Counted from the first letter of the stretch, positions 1-8,229 are shown. The stretch is 19,750 nt of DNA from JAZNOQ01 sp045589215 (GCA_045589215.1 JAZNOQ010000012.1:1-19750); one strand, 5' to 3'. Notes: generated by a model from the letters alone, not told the origin. Numbers and translations: made by a program.

Positions 1-639
1 CACCGTCTCTTTTACGTCGGCGCGGGCACGTCGGGGCGCCTCGGTGTGATCGATGCCGCAGAATGTCCCCCTACCTTCGGCGTACCGTATGAAACGGTGA
101 ATGGGATCATAGCAGGCGGCAACGAACGAATGTTCCGTGCGGGAGAAAATGAAGAGGATAAGTATGAAAGCGGATGCAAGGCGGTCACGGATCACGGTGT
201 TTCTGCGGGAGACGTTGTTGTTGGTATCTCGGCGGCGGGAAACGCACAGTTTGTCATCGGTGCGCTTGAAGAAGCCAAGAAGCTCGGATGCGTTACGGTC
301 GGACTATCCTCGAATGCCGATACGCTCGTTCTCCGTACCGCGGATATTCCGATCCTCACCGATACGGGTGCCGAGGTCCTGACAGGTTCGACACGCCTTA
401 AGGCAGGAACGGCACAGAAGATCGTTTTAAACACGCTCTCCACCTGCGCGATGGCGAAAACGGGAAAGGTGTATGAGAATATGATGATCAATCTTTCACC
501 CTCGAACGTGAAGCTCCAAAAGAGAGTCATTCGGATCGTCGCGGAGATCCTTTCCTGCAGCGAGGAGGAAGCCGAAGGAAAGCTCAAGGAAAACGATTGG
601 AATATCAAACAAACGGTTGAAAAGGAGAACAGAGGATGA
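1..639 (+). CDS. murQ: MurQ-like N-acetylmuramic acid 6-phosphate etherase, 5' end missing
   Basis: Known role of the family: cytosolic cleavage of the D-lactyl ether of MurNAc-6-phosphate to GlcNAc-6-phosphate and lactate during cell-wall sugar recycling. The reading frame is open from base 1 and starts inside the SIS domain with YVGAGTSGRLGVIDAAECPP, the sugar-phosphate loop typical of MurQ; E. coli MurQ is about 298 residues, so roughly the first 50 are outside the window. Further MurQ signatures are ENEED (aligning with the catalytic-Glu segment EgaED), GSTRLKAGTAQK, and a C-terminal helical domain starting near SNVKLQKR. Odd: the usual ASGRTPYV segment reads AAGNAQFV, which could alter the active site. 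The stop overlaps the start of the next gene (ATGA), so the two are probably co-translated. A MurQ-like lyase is well supported; exact substrate is less certain. Confidence 0.88.
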   Translation, partial: HRLFYVGAGTSGRLGVIDAAECPPTFGVPYETVNGIIAGGNERMFRAGENEEDKYESGCKAVTDHGVSAGDVVVGISAAGNAQFVIGALEEAKKLGCVTVGLSSNADTLVLRTADIPILTDTGAEVLTGSTRLKAGTAQKIVLNTLSTCAMAKTGKVYENMMINLSPSNVKLQKRVIRIVAEILSCSEEEAEGKLKENDWNIKQTVEKENRG

Positions 640-2378
640 GTATTTACAAGATTACTGAAAACGGAGAAAGCAATTTCCACATCGTCGCGCATGAGTATTC
701 GGATGAAGCGATCCGTTATGCAGCGTCCGAGCTGCAGAAGTATCTGCTTCAGTCGACAAATGCGGCAATACCTTATTTTTCCGACCGTTGCCCGAAGAGA
801 GGTCCTGAGATTTGTATCGGCGATTTCGTCAGAGGCGATGAATGGAAAAGTCCCGCGCTCGCTTCGCTCTCCGAAGAAGCCTTTTCGATCGCGGGACGGG
901 GAGAAAACATTTACATCACGGGTAACAGCTCCCGCGGGGTTGTTTACGGTGTTTATTATTTCCTCGAAACATTCTGCGGCTTTGCGTGCTTTACGAAGGA
1001 TGCAGAAACGATCGATAAGCTCTCCTCTCTCGAGATCGAGCTTGACGAGATCGTAAAGGAGCCTGCGTTCGAGTTCAGAGACACCTATTTCCGTCACGCA
1101 TTTGACGGTGACTTCTGTGCGAAGAACCGTTCCAATACAAGCCTTGGTGACGTCTCCTTTGCAAAGGGCGGACGAATGAAATGGTTCAATTTTCACCACT
1201 CCTTCAGAGATCTCGTTCCCGCAGAAAAATATTTTGAAACGCATCCCGAATACTTTTCCGAGGTCGACGGAGAACGGATCGAGAGCGGTCAGCTTTGCCT
1301 CACGAATCCCGAGGTGTCAAAGATAGCCGAACAGACCCTGCGCCGTTGGATTCGGGAAAATCCCGAATGCCGTGTCTTCTCGGTCGCACAGAATGATAAC
1401 AAAAAACGGTGTACCTGTAAGAGCTGCCTTGCGCTCGAAGAAAAGGAGGGCAGCCCTGCGGGACCGATCATTCATTTTGTCAACGGCATTGCAGACGCGA
1501 TCAAGGACGAGTATCCGCATATTCTGCTTCACACCTTCGCTTATCAATATTCGGTCCCCGCTCCGAAGCACGTTGTAGCAAGAGATAACGTTATCGTTCG
1601 TCTTTGCTCCATCCGATGCAGATGCGACCGTCCCCTTACAGAGCTTGCTCTTATGGGATCAGAAAAGGAAAAGGAATTTGTGGATGCACTTCACGCTTGG
1701 AAGGATCACGCAAAGAGACTTTACGTTTGGGACTACGCCGTAAATTTCTCCAATTATCTGCAACCCTACATCCACCTGCACGTGCTTCAGAAGAATGTAC
1801 AAATGTTCAGAGATATGGGGGTCATGGGCGTTCTTGAACAAGGCAACTTTGCTTACGGAGGCGGAGCTGCGTGTGACGACCTCAAGTCCTATATCAGCGC
1901 GAGACTTCTGTGGGATCCCGATATCGATGTCGACGCAGAGATCCACCGCTTCTGCCGCACGGTGTACGGTGAAAAAGCAGGCGAGAGGTTCGAGGAGTAC
2001 GTCAGACGGATGATGGCGGCGTGTGAAAGTTCTCTCCTCCTGCTTTATCAGACTCCCGATGCGGAATACATCACCGACGAGCTTGTGGATGAGTCCGAGA
2101 AACTCTTCCGTGAGGCGATCGCACTCGCAGAGAACGAGACCTACAGGTGGCGTGTAGAGAGGGAATATCTGTCGATCCGTTTCCTTCGACTTGCGCGTAT
2201 GCCGATCGAGACCGAAGGACGCGAGAAGCTCGTTGATGAATTCTTTAACGATCTGAAGCGCTTTGGGATCACCGAGATCAAGGAGCGCAGATCGCTTGCA
2301 GAAGCGAAAAAGCAGATGCTTTCAATTCCGTATATGAAAGGGAAGGTAGGATACTCGCTCTACTATATCATGCAGTAA
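636..2378 (+). CDS. DUF4838 / alpha-glucuronidase-like glycosidase-family protein
   Basis: A 580-residue protein without a signal peptide or membrane segment, so probably cytosolic. Residues about 1-125 look like the GH67/GH20-type N-terminal alpha/beta domain (SDEAIRYAASELQKYL, then GVVYGVYYFLETFCGF). From about 150 onward it resembles DUF4838: a Cys-containing segment (KRCTCKSCLALEE) followed by IIHFVNGIADAI and a HTFAYQYSVPAP strand. DUF4838 proteins sit in polysaccharide-utilisation loci and are thought to be glycosidase-related; no specific activity is established for this one. An AGGAG ribosome site lies 8 bases before the ATG, inside the end of the MurQ-like gene, and the ATG overlaps that gene's stop, implying coupled expression. 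Coupling to a MurNAc-6-P-type lyase suggests an amino-sugar or uronic-acid-containing substrate (inference). Confidence 0.72.
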   Translation: MSIYKITENGESNFHIVAHEYSDEAIRYAASELQKYLLQSTNAAIPYFSDRCPKRGPEICIGDFVRGDEWKSPALASLSEEAFSIAGRGENIYITGNSSRGVVYGVYYFLETFCGFACFTKDAETIDKLSSLEIELDEIVKEPAFEFRDTYFRHAFDGDFCAKNRSNTSLGDVSFAKGGRMKWFNFHHSFRDLVPAEKYFETHPEYFSEVDGERIESGQLCLTNPEVSKIAEQTLRRWIRENPECRVFSVAQNDNKKRCTCKSCLALEEKEGSPAGPIIHFVNGIADAIKDEYPHILLHTFAYQYSVPAPKHVVARDNVIVRLCSIRCRCDRPLTELALMGSEKEKEFVDALHAWKDHAKRLYVWDYAVNFSNYLQPYIHLHVLQKNVQMFRDMGVMGVLEQGNFAYGGGAACDDLKSYISARLLWDPDIDVDAEIHRFCRTVYGEKAGERFEEYVRRMMAACESSLLLLYQTPDAEYITDELVDESEKLFREAIALAENETYRWRVEREYLSIRFLRLARMPIETEGREKLVDEFFNDLKRFGITEIKERRSLAEAKKQMLSIPYMKGKVGYSLYYIMQ

Positions 2379-2385
2379 AAACAGT

Positions 2386-2428
2386 AAAAAGGCAATATCA
2401 AACCCGTGTGGGAATGATATTGCCTTTT
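2386..2428. terminator. Bidirectional terminator; intergenic hairpin repeat copy 1
   Basis: A 10-bp stem (GGCAATATCA / TGATATTGCC) is flanked by A-run and T-run, so it extends to 14 bp and gives a 3' U-tract on both strands. Inside are a symmetric AA/AA internal loop and a CCC/GGG inner stem closing a GTGT loop. It lies between the convergent DUF4838 and activase genes and would terminate both. The same element recurs at 9125-9166 and 16421-16468. Confidence 0.85.
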
Positions 2429-2433
2429 GCTAT

Positions 2434-3237
2434 TTACAGGAAAACACTTCTCAGCCTCGCCATTTCGCCTTCACTCGGTGTTGTAAAGGTGTGGATCTCC
2501 ATGCCGAGAGCGGCATATTTGTTCTCCCCTAATGCGTGAAAAGGAAGCAGATCGACCTTTTCGGGAGTGCCATACGAAAGAAGGAAGGATCTGATCCGTT
2601 GCATTTCGGTTTCGGTGTCGTTCACCGATCCGATGACGGGGATGCGTACCCACACCCGTTTTTCGAGCGAGAGCAGGTTTTTGAGATTTTCGAGAATCAA
2701 GCGATTGTCGACCCCTGTAAAGCGCTTGTGCGTTTCGCTGTCAAAGCACTTCACGTCGTAGAGAAACAGATCGGTGTACGGAAGAATACGCTCGAAATAA
2801 CGGAAGGAAACGTTTCCGGCGGTATCTATTGCGGTATGAATGCCTTGTTCCTTGCACTTTTTGAGTAGCTCTTCGAGAAAATCGATCTGAAGCATGCATT
2901 CTCCACCTGAGAAGGTCACGCCGCCGCCAGAATGCTCGTAGAAGATCTTGTCCCTTAGAACCTCCTCGAGAACCTCGTCTGTCGAGATCTCCTTCCCGCA
3001 GATCTCTCGCGCGTCCTGAAAGCACTTGAAATCGGGATTGTTTTCCTGTCCGACGCACCGTCCGCACCCGATGCATTTGTCCCGATAGTACATCCATTCG
3101 GTTTTGGTGCATTGACTTTCGGGATTGTGACACCAAAGGCATCGCAGATTACACCCCTTGAGGAAGACGGTGGTTCGGATCCCGGGGCCGTCATCTGTGC
3201 AAAATCGTTGAATGTTGAAAATGGTTCCTTTATTCAT
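2434..3237 (-). CDS. Glycyl radical enzyme activase (radical SAM), partner of GRE1
   Basis: A 267-residue radical-SAM activase that would use S-adenosylmethionine and a [4Fe-4S] cluster to abstract hydrogen from the GRE glycine. It shows FCTDDGPGIRTTVFLKGC, the CX3CX2C cluster motif (C29, C33, C36), and GGGVTFSGGEC for SAM binding. The auxiliary ferredoxin-like insert is reduced: only C55, C58, C61 and C72 remain, against eight cysteines in the close paralogue at 16494-17336. Aligned with that paralogue, the fourth cluster-I Cys is Glu and about nine residues carrying the second cluster are missing. It begins 4 bases after the GRE1 stop with only a weak ribosome site, so it is probably translated by coupling. 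Dedicated activation of GRE1 is inferred from that arrangement. Confidence 0.9.
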   Translation of the reverse strand: MNKGTIFNIQRFCTDDGPGIRTTVFLKGCNLRCLWCHNPESQCTKTEWMYYRDKCIGCGRCVGQENNPDFKCFQDAREICGKEISTDEVLEEVLRDKIFYEHSGGGVTFSGGECMLQIDFLEELLKKCKEQGIHTAIDTAGNVSFRYFERILPYTDLFLYDVKCFDSETHKRFTGVDNRLILENLKNLLSLEKRVWVRIPVIGSVNDTETEMQRIRSFLLSYGTPEKVDLLPFHALGENKYAALGMEIHTFTTPSEGEMARLRSVFL

Positions 3238-3241
3238 ATCT

Positions 3242-5278
3242 TTACTCGCTGTATGCGGTTCTGTTCAAAATAGCGATCTGTTGCCATTCCGGCAGGCTTA
3301 CAAAGTATTCGCTGAAGCCGTACAGCCGAACGGTCAGGCTCTTATACCTTTCGGGATGCTCCATTGCATCGGTCAAGGTATCCTTGTCTACAACGCTGAT
3401 TCCTACGTGGAGCCCCCCCATTTGGAAATAGGAGGTAACGAGTGCCTGCAGGATTTCGGAAGCTTGCTTTTTGGAAAAGGTCAGATTAAGCCCACCCGCT
3501 GCAGTCCGATCGAAGGGGAGCCTCGACACGCTTTTGAGCAAAGCGGTTATTCCGTTTCGATCTGCTCCATAGGTAGGAGACTGATTTTCGCTGAAGGGCG
3601 TACCGCTCCTTCTGCCGTCGGGGGTGGCGGGGAGGATTGAGCACTTGCTGTTGTCTTTTTCCAAGGAATAGAAGCTACCAACAGCATAAAAATTCTTTTT
3701 CAAAACGAGCGCATCCACAGCATCCAAAAATGCATTTCCCGCCATAGTCGTATATCGGTCTGCATCGGTATCGTTTCCGAACTTAGGATAGCTCAGGATC
3801 TCTCTCCGCAGCTCCTCGTGATCTGCAAAATCATTCCTTACGATCTCTACAAATTCTCCGTAGGTGTACCGTTTCTCGCGAAATACCAGCTTATCAAGCA
3901 CCATAAGGGAATCACCGATCGTCGCGATGCCGGGGCAAAACAGATTTATAACGTCGTATTTTGCCTCTCCGTCGGAAGCGTAACGACATTCTACAGCGCT
4001 GTCCGAAAGAAGGATCGAATCGAGAACAAAGTGCTTTCTTTGTCGCTCTTTGTCATATTTGACCTGCTCTTTATTTACACGAGCCTGCATATCGTTTTTC
4101 AGGTTTTCTCGGAATGCTTGCAAAAATGTATCGATCGAATCATATTCTCCCGTCTCCATCGTTTTCACAAAAATGTGCGGAGCGAGAACAAAATATTCCC
4201 TTCGGAAGGAATGGTAATTTAAATCCAGAGTACAGCAGGCGGAATAGGTGAAATCTTTTGCGACCGTTTCTTCAATACCTTTGCTTATCAAGGCTTTTGA
4301 GATTAGATCGTAGCTGTAAATGTTCATTTTATCCGTTAGGACAGAAAGCGCATCAAAGGTGTTTCTTGTGAATTCGCGATCCGAATCGGGGCTGAGCAGC
4401 ACCACGATCTGCGGCTGTGCCATATTACTAAGCTTTGCCGCCTCGAGAACAATGCTTGAAAACGCATTCGGAGATTCGCCGCCGATGTTTACATATTGCT
4501 TGGATGATTGACAGAGAACAGGCTTCTTACAATAATTATGCGTTGTTCTTCCGCAGATCTCGTTGGTCTTGATCAAAAAGCCTGCTAAAAGCTCACATAT
4601 TTCCGCCTTCGTTTTTCCATCGCTTATGGCCTTTTCATAGAACGGAAGCATATATTGATCGAAACGTCCGAAGGCATAGTCACGAGCTCCAACGTAACAG
4701 CTTGCAATCATATGAATGATCCAGATTCCTTGAAGAGCGGAATAGAAATCGTAAGCGGGCTTTAAGGGTACGACGCGCAGTGCAGTTGCTGCCTCCGTCA
4801 TACCGTTTGCATCTGCCGCACGCGCATATCGATTTGCATAATCGGTGATCGCAGAGACGACGATCTCCGCGTTTTGTGCAAAGGAAAGCGAGTCCTCGTC
4901 ACCCTTCTTTTGTGCGTTGCACTTTATTTCTGCTAAAATTCCTTCGAGTCCGACGCGCAGCATTTTTTCGTAATCGAAGCTCATATGCCCCTCCGATCGG
5001 AGGAGTTTATGGTTTGGCGCCTGCATACCCTCGTCGGGCAATGCTTCTACTACACGGCCGACGAAATAATCGCTCTCGTCGACAGGAGTGGATACCTCGG
5101 AGAGAAGGGTAGCAAGCGCCCGCGCGTAGCGGTCGGGCTTGTCATAGCCCTCCATTTCGATCTCAAGGCGACTTAATATTCTTTCACGTTCGATAAAGCA
5201 GGCATGGTTATCCGATTCAAAAATTTGGTTTTTTAGATATTCTAATTTTTTTGCCGTAATACTTTTATCTGTTTTCAT
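3242..5278 (-). CDS. Glycyl radical enzyme GRE1, divergent, with Cys-Cys active-site segment
   Basis: A 678-residue member of the PFL/glycerol-dehydratase-type GRE superfamily, shorter than the usual 750-850. Visible family features: GHMSFDYEKMLRVGLEGI near residue 100, FGRFDQYMLPFY near 205, ATPDGRRSG, and the C-terminal glycyl motif VRLYGFSEYF with Gly654 as the expected radical site. The catalytic loop reads SACCTLDLN (C348, C349) instead of GCxE: the Glu general base of dehydratases is absent and there is a Cys-Cys pair as in pyruvate formate-lyase. The remainder does not look like canonical PflB, so the reaction is unknown; a C-C-cleaving or thiol-transfer chemistry is possible. Start: an AAGGAG site lies 6 bases upstream of this ATG, inside the end of the IclR gene, which it overlaps by 14 bases. 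Operon order is iclR > GRE1 > activase. Confidence 0.87.
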   Translation of the reverse strand: MKTDKSITAKKLEYLKNQIFESDNHACFIERERILSRLEIEMEGYDKPDRYARALATLLSEVSTPVDESDYFVGRVVEALPDEGMQAPNHKLLRSEGHMSFDYEKMLRVGLEGILAEIKCNAQKKGDEDSLSFAQNAEIVVSAITDYANRYARAADANGMTEAATALRVVPLKPAYDFYSALQGIWIIHMIASCYVGARDYAFGRFDQYMLPFYEKAISDGKTKAEICELLAGFLIKTNEICGRTTHNYCKKPVLCQSSKQYVNIGGESPNAFSSIVLEAAKLSNMAQPQIVVLLSPDSDREFTRNTFDALSVLTDKMNIYSYDLISKALISKGIEETVAKDFTYSACCTLDLNYHSFRREYFVLAPHIFVKTMETGEYDSIDTFLQAFRENLKNDMQARVNKEQVKYDKERQRKHFVLDSILLSDSAVECRYASDGEAKYDVINLFCPGIATIGDSLMVLDKLVFREKRYTYGEFVEIVRNDFADHEELRREILSYPKFGNDTDADRYTTMAGNAFLDAVDALVLKKNFYAVGSFYSLEKDNSKCSILPATPDGRRSGTPFSENQSPTYGADRNGITALLKSVSRLPFDRTAAGGLNLTFSKKQASEILQALVTSYFQMGGLHVGISVVDKDTLTDAMEHPERYKSLTVRLYGFSEYFVSLPEWQQIAILNRTAYSE

Positions 5279-6047
5279 ACTGATCTCCTTCCGTATATCC
5301 GAGCTTGCTTGATATTTCTTCAGAAGCTTGCTTCAAAAGAGGATATTTCTTTGAAATCAGAGAGTCAATACTATCGTAAATGATCAGAGAAGAGATCCCA
5401 ATGGCTGCTACGACACATCCCTCGCTATTGTAAATCGGGCAGGCAACGCAGATGATCCCTTTGCTGAATTCCTCGTTATCAACGGCATAGCCGTCAGCTC
5501 TGATTTTTTTGGCTTCAATCGCGAACTCCTTTGCGGTTTTGATGGAGTTTGAGGTCTGACCTCCCGGATTTTTCGCGAAGTGATCCGCAATATCAGATTG
5601 CGAAGCGTATGCAAGCAGGGCTTTGCCCGGAGCTGAGAGGTGAAGCGGATATTCACCGCCCACACGTCCGCTTACACGGACCTCCTTCACAGAATCGTAG
5701 TGCAGTAAATAGAGTACGTTGTCGCCGTTTCTGATTCCTAAATAAACCGAATCGCAGGTTTCATTGTGTACTCTGGAGAGGATCGGCTTTGAGATCTTCA
5801 ACATATAATCCTTTTCGACCGAAGCGGAGATCAGGGAGAAGGGCTTCATTGTCAAGTGATATTTTTTGCTTGCAGGACTACTCAAATAGATCCAATTTTT
5901 TTCAAGCAATGCGTCAATCGTTCTTGACACGGCATTTTTGTTTATTTTGAGCGCGTTGCTGATATCAGCTATTCCGATCTCATTGTTGCTTTTTGCAAAA
6001 AGCTCTATAATTTGCAGTGCATAATCCACAGCAGGAGCCTTACTCAT
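5265..6047 (-). CDS. IclR-family transcriptional regulator
   Basis: A 260-residue DNA-binding regulator. Residues 1-65 form the winged helix-turn-helix (ALQIIELFAKS, then IADISNALKINKNAVSRTIDALL). Residues about 80-255 form the IclR effector domain, with LHLSAPGKALLAYA, DNEEFSKGIICVACPIYN and VVAAIGISSL all in expected positions. IclR proteins commonly bind small organic acids or sugar acids and control an adjacent catabolic operon; here it is the first gene of the GRE1-activase operon and overlaps GRE1, so it most likely controls its own operon. A strong promoter and a pair of TCGTAAT repeats lie just upstream. Start: GAGG sits about 9 bases before the ATG. Confidence 0.92.
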   Translation of the reverse strand: MSKAPAVDYALQIIELFAKSNNEIGIADISNALKINKNAVSRTIDALLEKNWIYLSSPASKKYHLTMKPFSLISASVEKDYMLKISKPILSRVHNETCDSVYLGIRNGDNVLYLLHYDSVKEVRVSGRVGGEYPLHLSAPGKALLAYASQSDIADHFAKNPGGQTSNSIKTAKEFAIEAKKIRADGYAVDNEEFSKGIICVACPIYNSEGCVVAAIGISSLIIYDSIDSLISKKYPLLKQASEEISSKLGYTEGDQYENR

Positions 6048-6058
6048 TTTTCAGCACC

Positions 6059-6084
6059 TCGTAATATATTTATTCTTTCGTAAT
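6059..6084. promoter_or_regulatory. Direct repeat, candidate IclR operator
   Basis: TCGTAAT occurs at 6059-6065 and 6078-6084, offset by 19 bases (about two helical turns), in the transcribed leader just downstream of the -10 box. A repressor bound here would block the promoter. Role as an IclR site is inferred only from position and repetition. Confidence 0.4.
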
Positions 6085-6085
6085 A

Positions 6086-6114
6086 AGTATATCACAGAAT
6101 GAGCCCTTTGTCAA
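6086..6114 (-). promoter_or_regulatory. Sigma-A promoter of the iclR-GRE1-activase operon
   Basis: On the - strand, TTGACA (6109-6114) and TATACT (6086-6091) are separated by exactly 17 bases, a near-perfect vegetative promoter. It lies about 40 bases upstream of the IclR start codon. Confidence 0.85.
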
Positions 6115-6150
6115 TATTCATAGCCCAAATATCCACACAATTTAAATAAA

Positions 6151-6191
6151 GCCAATATCAAATCCATGTGGGATGGTATCAATGATATCAT
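6151..6191. repeat. Degenerate copy of the intergenic hairpin repeat
   Basis: GCCAATATCA-AA-TCC-ATGT-GGG matches the left half and inner stem of the repeat, then extra bases precede TGATATC; the right arm no longer ends in TTGCC and the T-tract is lost. It lies after the GRE2 stop and before the IclR promoter, between two - strand genes rather than a convergent pair. Termination strength is doubtful. Confidence 0.55.
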
Positions 6192-6207
6192 AGAAAAAAT
6201 CGACAGA

Positions 6208-8190
6208 TCAATACTCGGTTCGCTTGAGAACAGTCTCTTTCAACTCGGGGGAGAGACGGTTAAAGTATTCGCTGTATCCGCCGATCCTGACGACAAGAGA
6301 CTTGTGGTTTTCGGGATGCTCGATCGCGTCAAGGATCTCCTCGCGAGAGAGGCAGGAGACTTGCAGCTGCATTCCGCCCTTTTCAAAGAAAGCGGAAACA
6401 AGGGGCTTCAGGGTGAGAGGAAGATGCTTTTTAGAGATCCGAATGTTCGTGATGGGTGTTCCGATCACGCGGTGAAGCCCGAGCTTCGAGACCGAATTCA
6501 GAAGCGCGGTCACGCCCTTACTGTCGTTCCCATGGATCGCACCGAGGGAATCGCACAGCGGCGCGCCCGCCGCCCGTCCGTCGGGTGTGGCGAGAACTTT
6601 TCGGCCGGCACCGACGTAGGTGGTGAACTGATTGGCCACGGGATAGAATTTGCCGCGCGGATAGCATTCTCTTTGCCTGAGTGCATCCGTCAGATCCGCG
6701 ATCAGTCTCGTGCCGACCTCGTCGGCGACGTCGTCGTCATTGCCATAGGAAGGGCACCTTTTCGCAAGGTCAAGAAATTCGGGGTCTCGGGCATCCATAA
6801 GGGACAGAAATTCTTCGGGAGAGTACCGCCCCTTTTCGTAGATCAGCTCGCGAATGACGTTCAGTGAATCGATCACGTTGATGGTTCCTGCCATATTGAT
6901 CATGCTATGCACGTATCGCGCACCACCCGCGTTGAATTCGGTCTCTGTGTCAAGGCAATCATCGACGAGGAGCGTTCTCACGACCAAGGGGCGGTAGAGA
7001 GCGCGTGTCCGTCTGTATTCGTTCAGCTTGTCAAGCGTTTCGGCAGTTTCCTTTCGGATACGGGAGACAAGTCCGTTGTAAAAATCGTCATAGGTCCTCT
7101 TCTGTGAAAGCTCCTCGCGCATATAATCCGAGAAGATCAACGCAACGTTCATGCCAGCGTCATCCGAACCAAAGGCAGAGAGCCCCTCAAACATCGTTTC
7201 GGTGCATCCACCGAACGCGACGCGCCTGAGATCCGCTTCGGGGATCTCGGGCATCAGCTCGCGGAGAGTCTTCATATAGAGCTCGTAATTGTACAGCGCG
7301 GGTTGACCGCAGCTCGTCGCGAGGGAAGCGGCAGCCTCCTCCCATACCCAGTCGGGCATATCGCGTGTTACGAGAAGCTGAAGGTTCGGGCGCCTTCCGT
7401 TATGGATCGCGCGGAGACACATCCGTGTGAGGTCGTTATACTCAGGGCCAAGCGTTCCCGACCATCCGTCATTCGCGTCGACGTTTTGAAAAAACTCGCG
7501 GAAAAGCTCGACCATATCTTCACCACGGTGATATGGCAAAAGTATGCGGTCAAGCGGTCCGATATCATCGCATCCGTCTATGTAATAAATAAAGTTCAGA
7601 GAGATCAGTGCCTCGTAGATGTCTCTCGGCGGTTCGTAGGGCATGCGCTTCAGTGCCTCGATCAGACGCTCGGGTGCGTTCACGCTGACGAGATGCTCAA
7701 TACACCGCTTATGGTAGATTTCAATGCCCTCAAGCAGGATCAGCATTCCCGCGCGGATATCTCCGTCAGGAAGCGCCTCGACGCGCTCGCGGTAGCTGTT
7801 GAGCCCCTCCTTCAGAACACGGGAGTAGTTTGGGAAGGAATGTGTCCATCCGTTTCCTCCGACCGTGTGCGGCCAGTTGCGAATTTTCTTTACGAGCTCC
7901 TCCTCGGCCTTGATCAGATCGACCGCGCGGGGCTCTTTTTCTCCGAGCAGTCGATAATTGATATGAAACGTGTTTGAGTAATGCGGAAATATGGTAATAT
8001 CCTTAGTATAGCCAAAAATACATCTTCCTGCGGGATAGAGCTGCCCTCCGAGGTATGGAGGAAGCGGGGCGTTTTCCCAGAATCGCTTTAAGGCGTTCGA
8101 GTACCGCACGATCGGGGACGCACCTTCAAGCTCGAAAAGCCCTGCCGCAAAGGGCTCGTTGATCGAATAAAAAAGGTCTGACGTATTCAT
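6208..8190 (-). CDS. Glycyl radical enzyme GRE2, short form, GCxE type
   Basis: A 660-residue GRE, about 100 residues shorter than typical members, mostly at the N-terminus. Key features: GPLDRILLPYHRGE near 211, catalytic loop FGGCTETMFEG with C329 (thiyl radical) and E331 (general base), ATPDGRAAGAP, and glycyl motif VRIGGYSEYF with Gly638 as radical site. GCxE is the signature of the diol-dehydratase/C-X lyase branch, so radical elimination of a polar small molecule is plausible; the substrate is not identifiable. No activase is adjacent, so activation must come from one of the other activases or from elsewhere. A strong GGAGGAGG ribosome site lies 9 bases before the ATG. It diverges from an AraC regulator, its probable activator. 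Confidence 0.88.
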   Translation of the reverse strand: MNTSDLFYSINEPFAAGLFELEGASPIVRYSNALKRFWENAPLPPYLGGQLYPAGRCIFGYTKDITIFPHYSNTFHINYRLLGEKEPRAVDLIKAEEELVKKIRNWPHTVGGNGWTHSFPNYSRVLKEGLNSYRERVEALPDGDIRAGMLILLEGIEIYHKRCIEHLVSVNAPERLIEALKRMPYEPPRDIYEALISLNFIYYIDGCDDIGPLDRILLPYHRGEDMVELFREFFQNVDANDGWSGTLGPEYNDLTRMCLRAIHNGRRPNLQLLVTRDMPDWVWEEAAASLATSCGQPALYNYELYMKTLRELMPEIPEADLRRVAFGGCTETMFEGLSAFGSDDAGMNVALIFSDYMREELSQKRTYDDFYNGLVSRIRKETAETLDKLNEYRRTRALYRPLVVRTLLVDDCLDTETEFNAGGARYVHSMINMAGTINVIDSLNVIRELIYEKGRYSPEEFLSLMDARDPEFLDLAKRCPSYGNDDDVADEVGTRLIADLTDALRQRECYPRGKFYPVANQFTTYVGAGRKVLATPDGRAAGAPLCDSLGAIHGNDSKGVTALLNSVSKLGLHRVIGTPITNIRISKKHLPLTLKPLVSAFFEKGGMQLQVSCLSREEILDAIEHPENHKSLVVRIGGYSEYFNRLSPELKETVLKRTEY

Positions 8191-8229
8191 AGAAGTGTTC
8201 CTCCTCCGTTTGGAAATGTTTACACTTTT

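Noticed and set aside
192..1244. 350-codon open frame on the - strand across murQ and the DUF4838 gene
   Set aside because: It spans the junction of two well-supported + strand genes and resembles no protein family.
3242..5278. Calling GRE1 pyruvate formate-lyase (pflB) because of Cys-Cys
   Set aside because: Length, flanking sequence and glycyl motif differ from PflB, so the pair alone is not enough.
6166..7977. Two + strand open frames of 224-233 codons opposite GRE2
   Set aside because: GRE2 is certain from its GCTE and glycyl motifs; the antisense frames lack start signals and family features.
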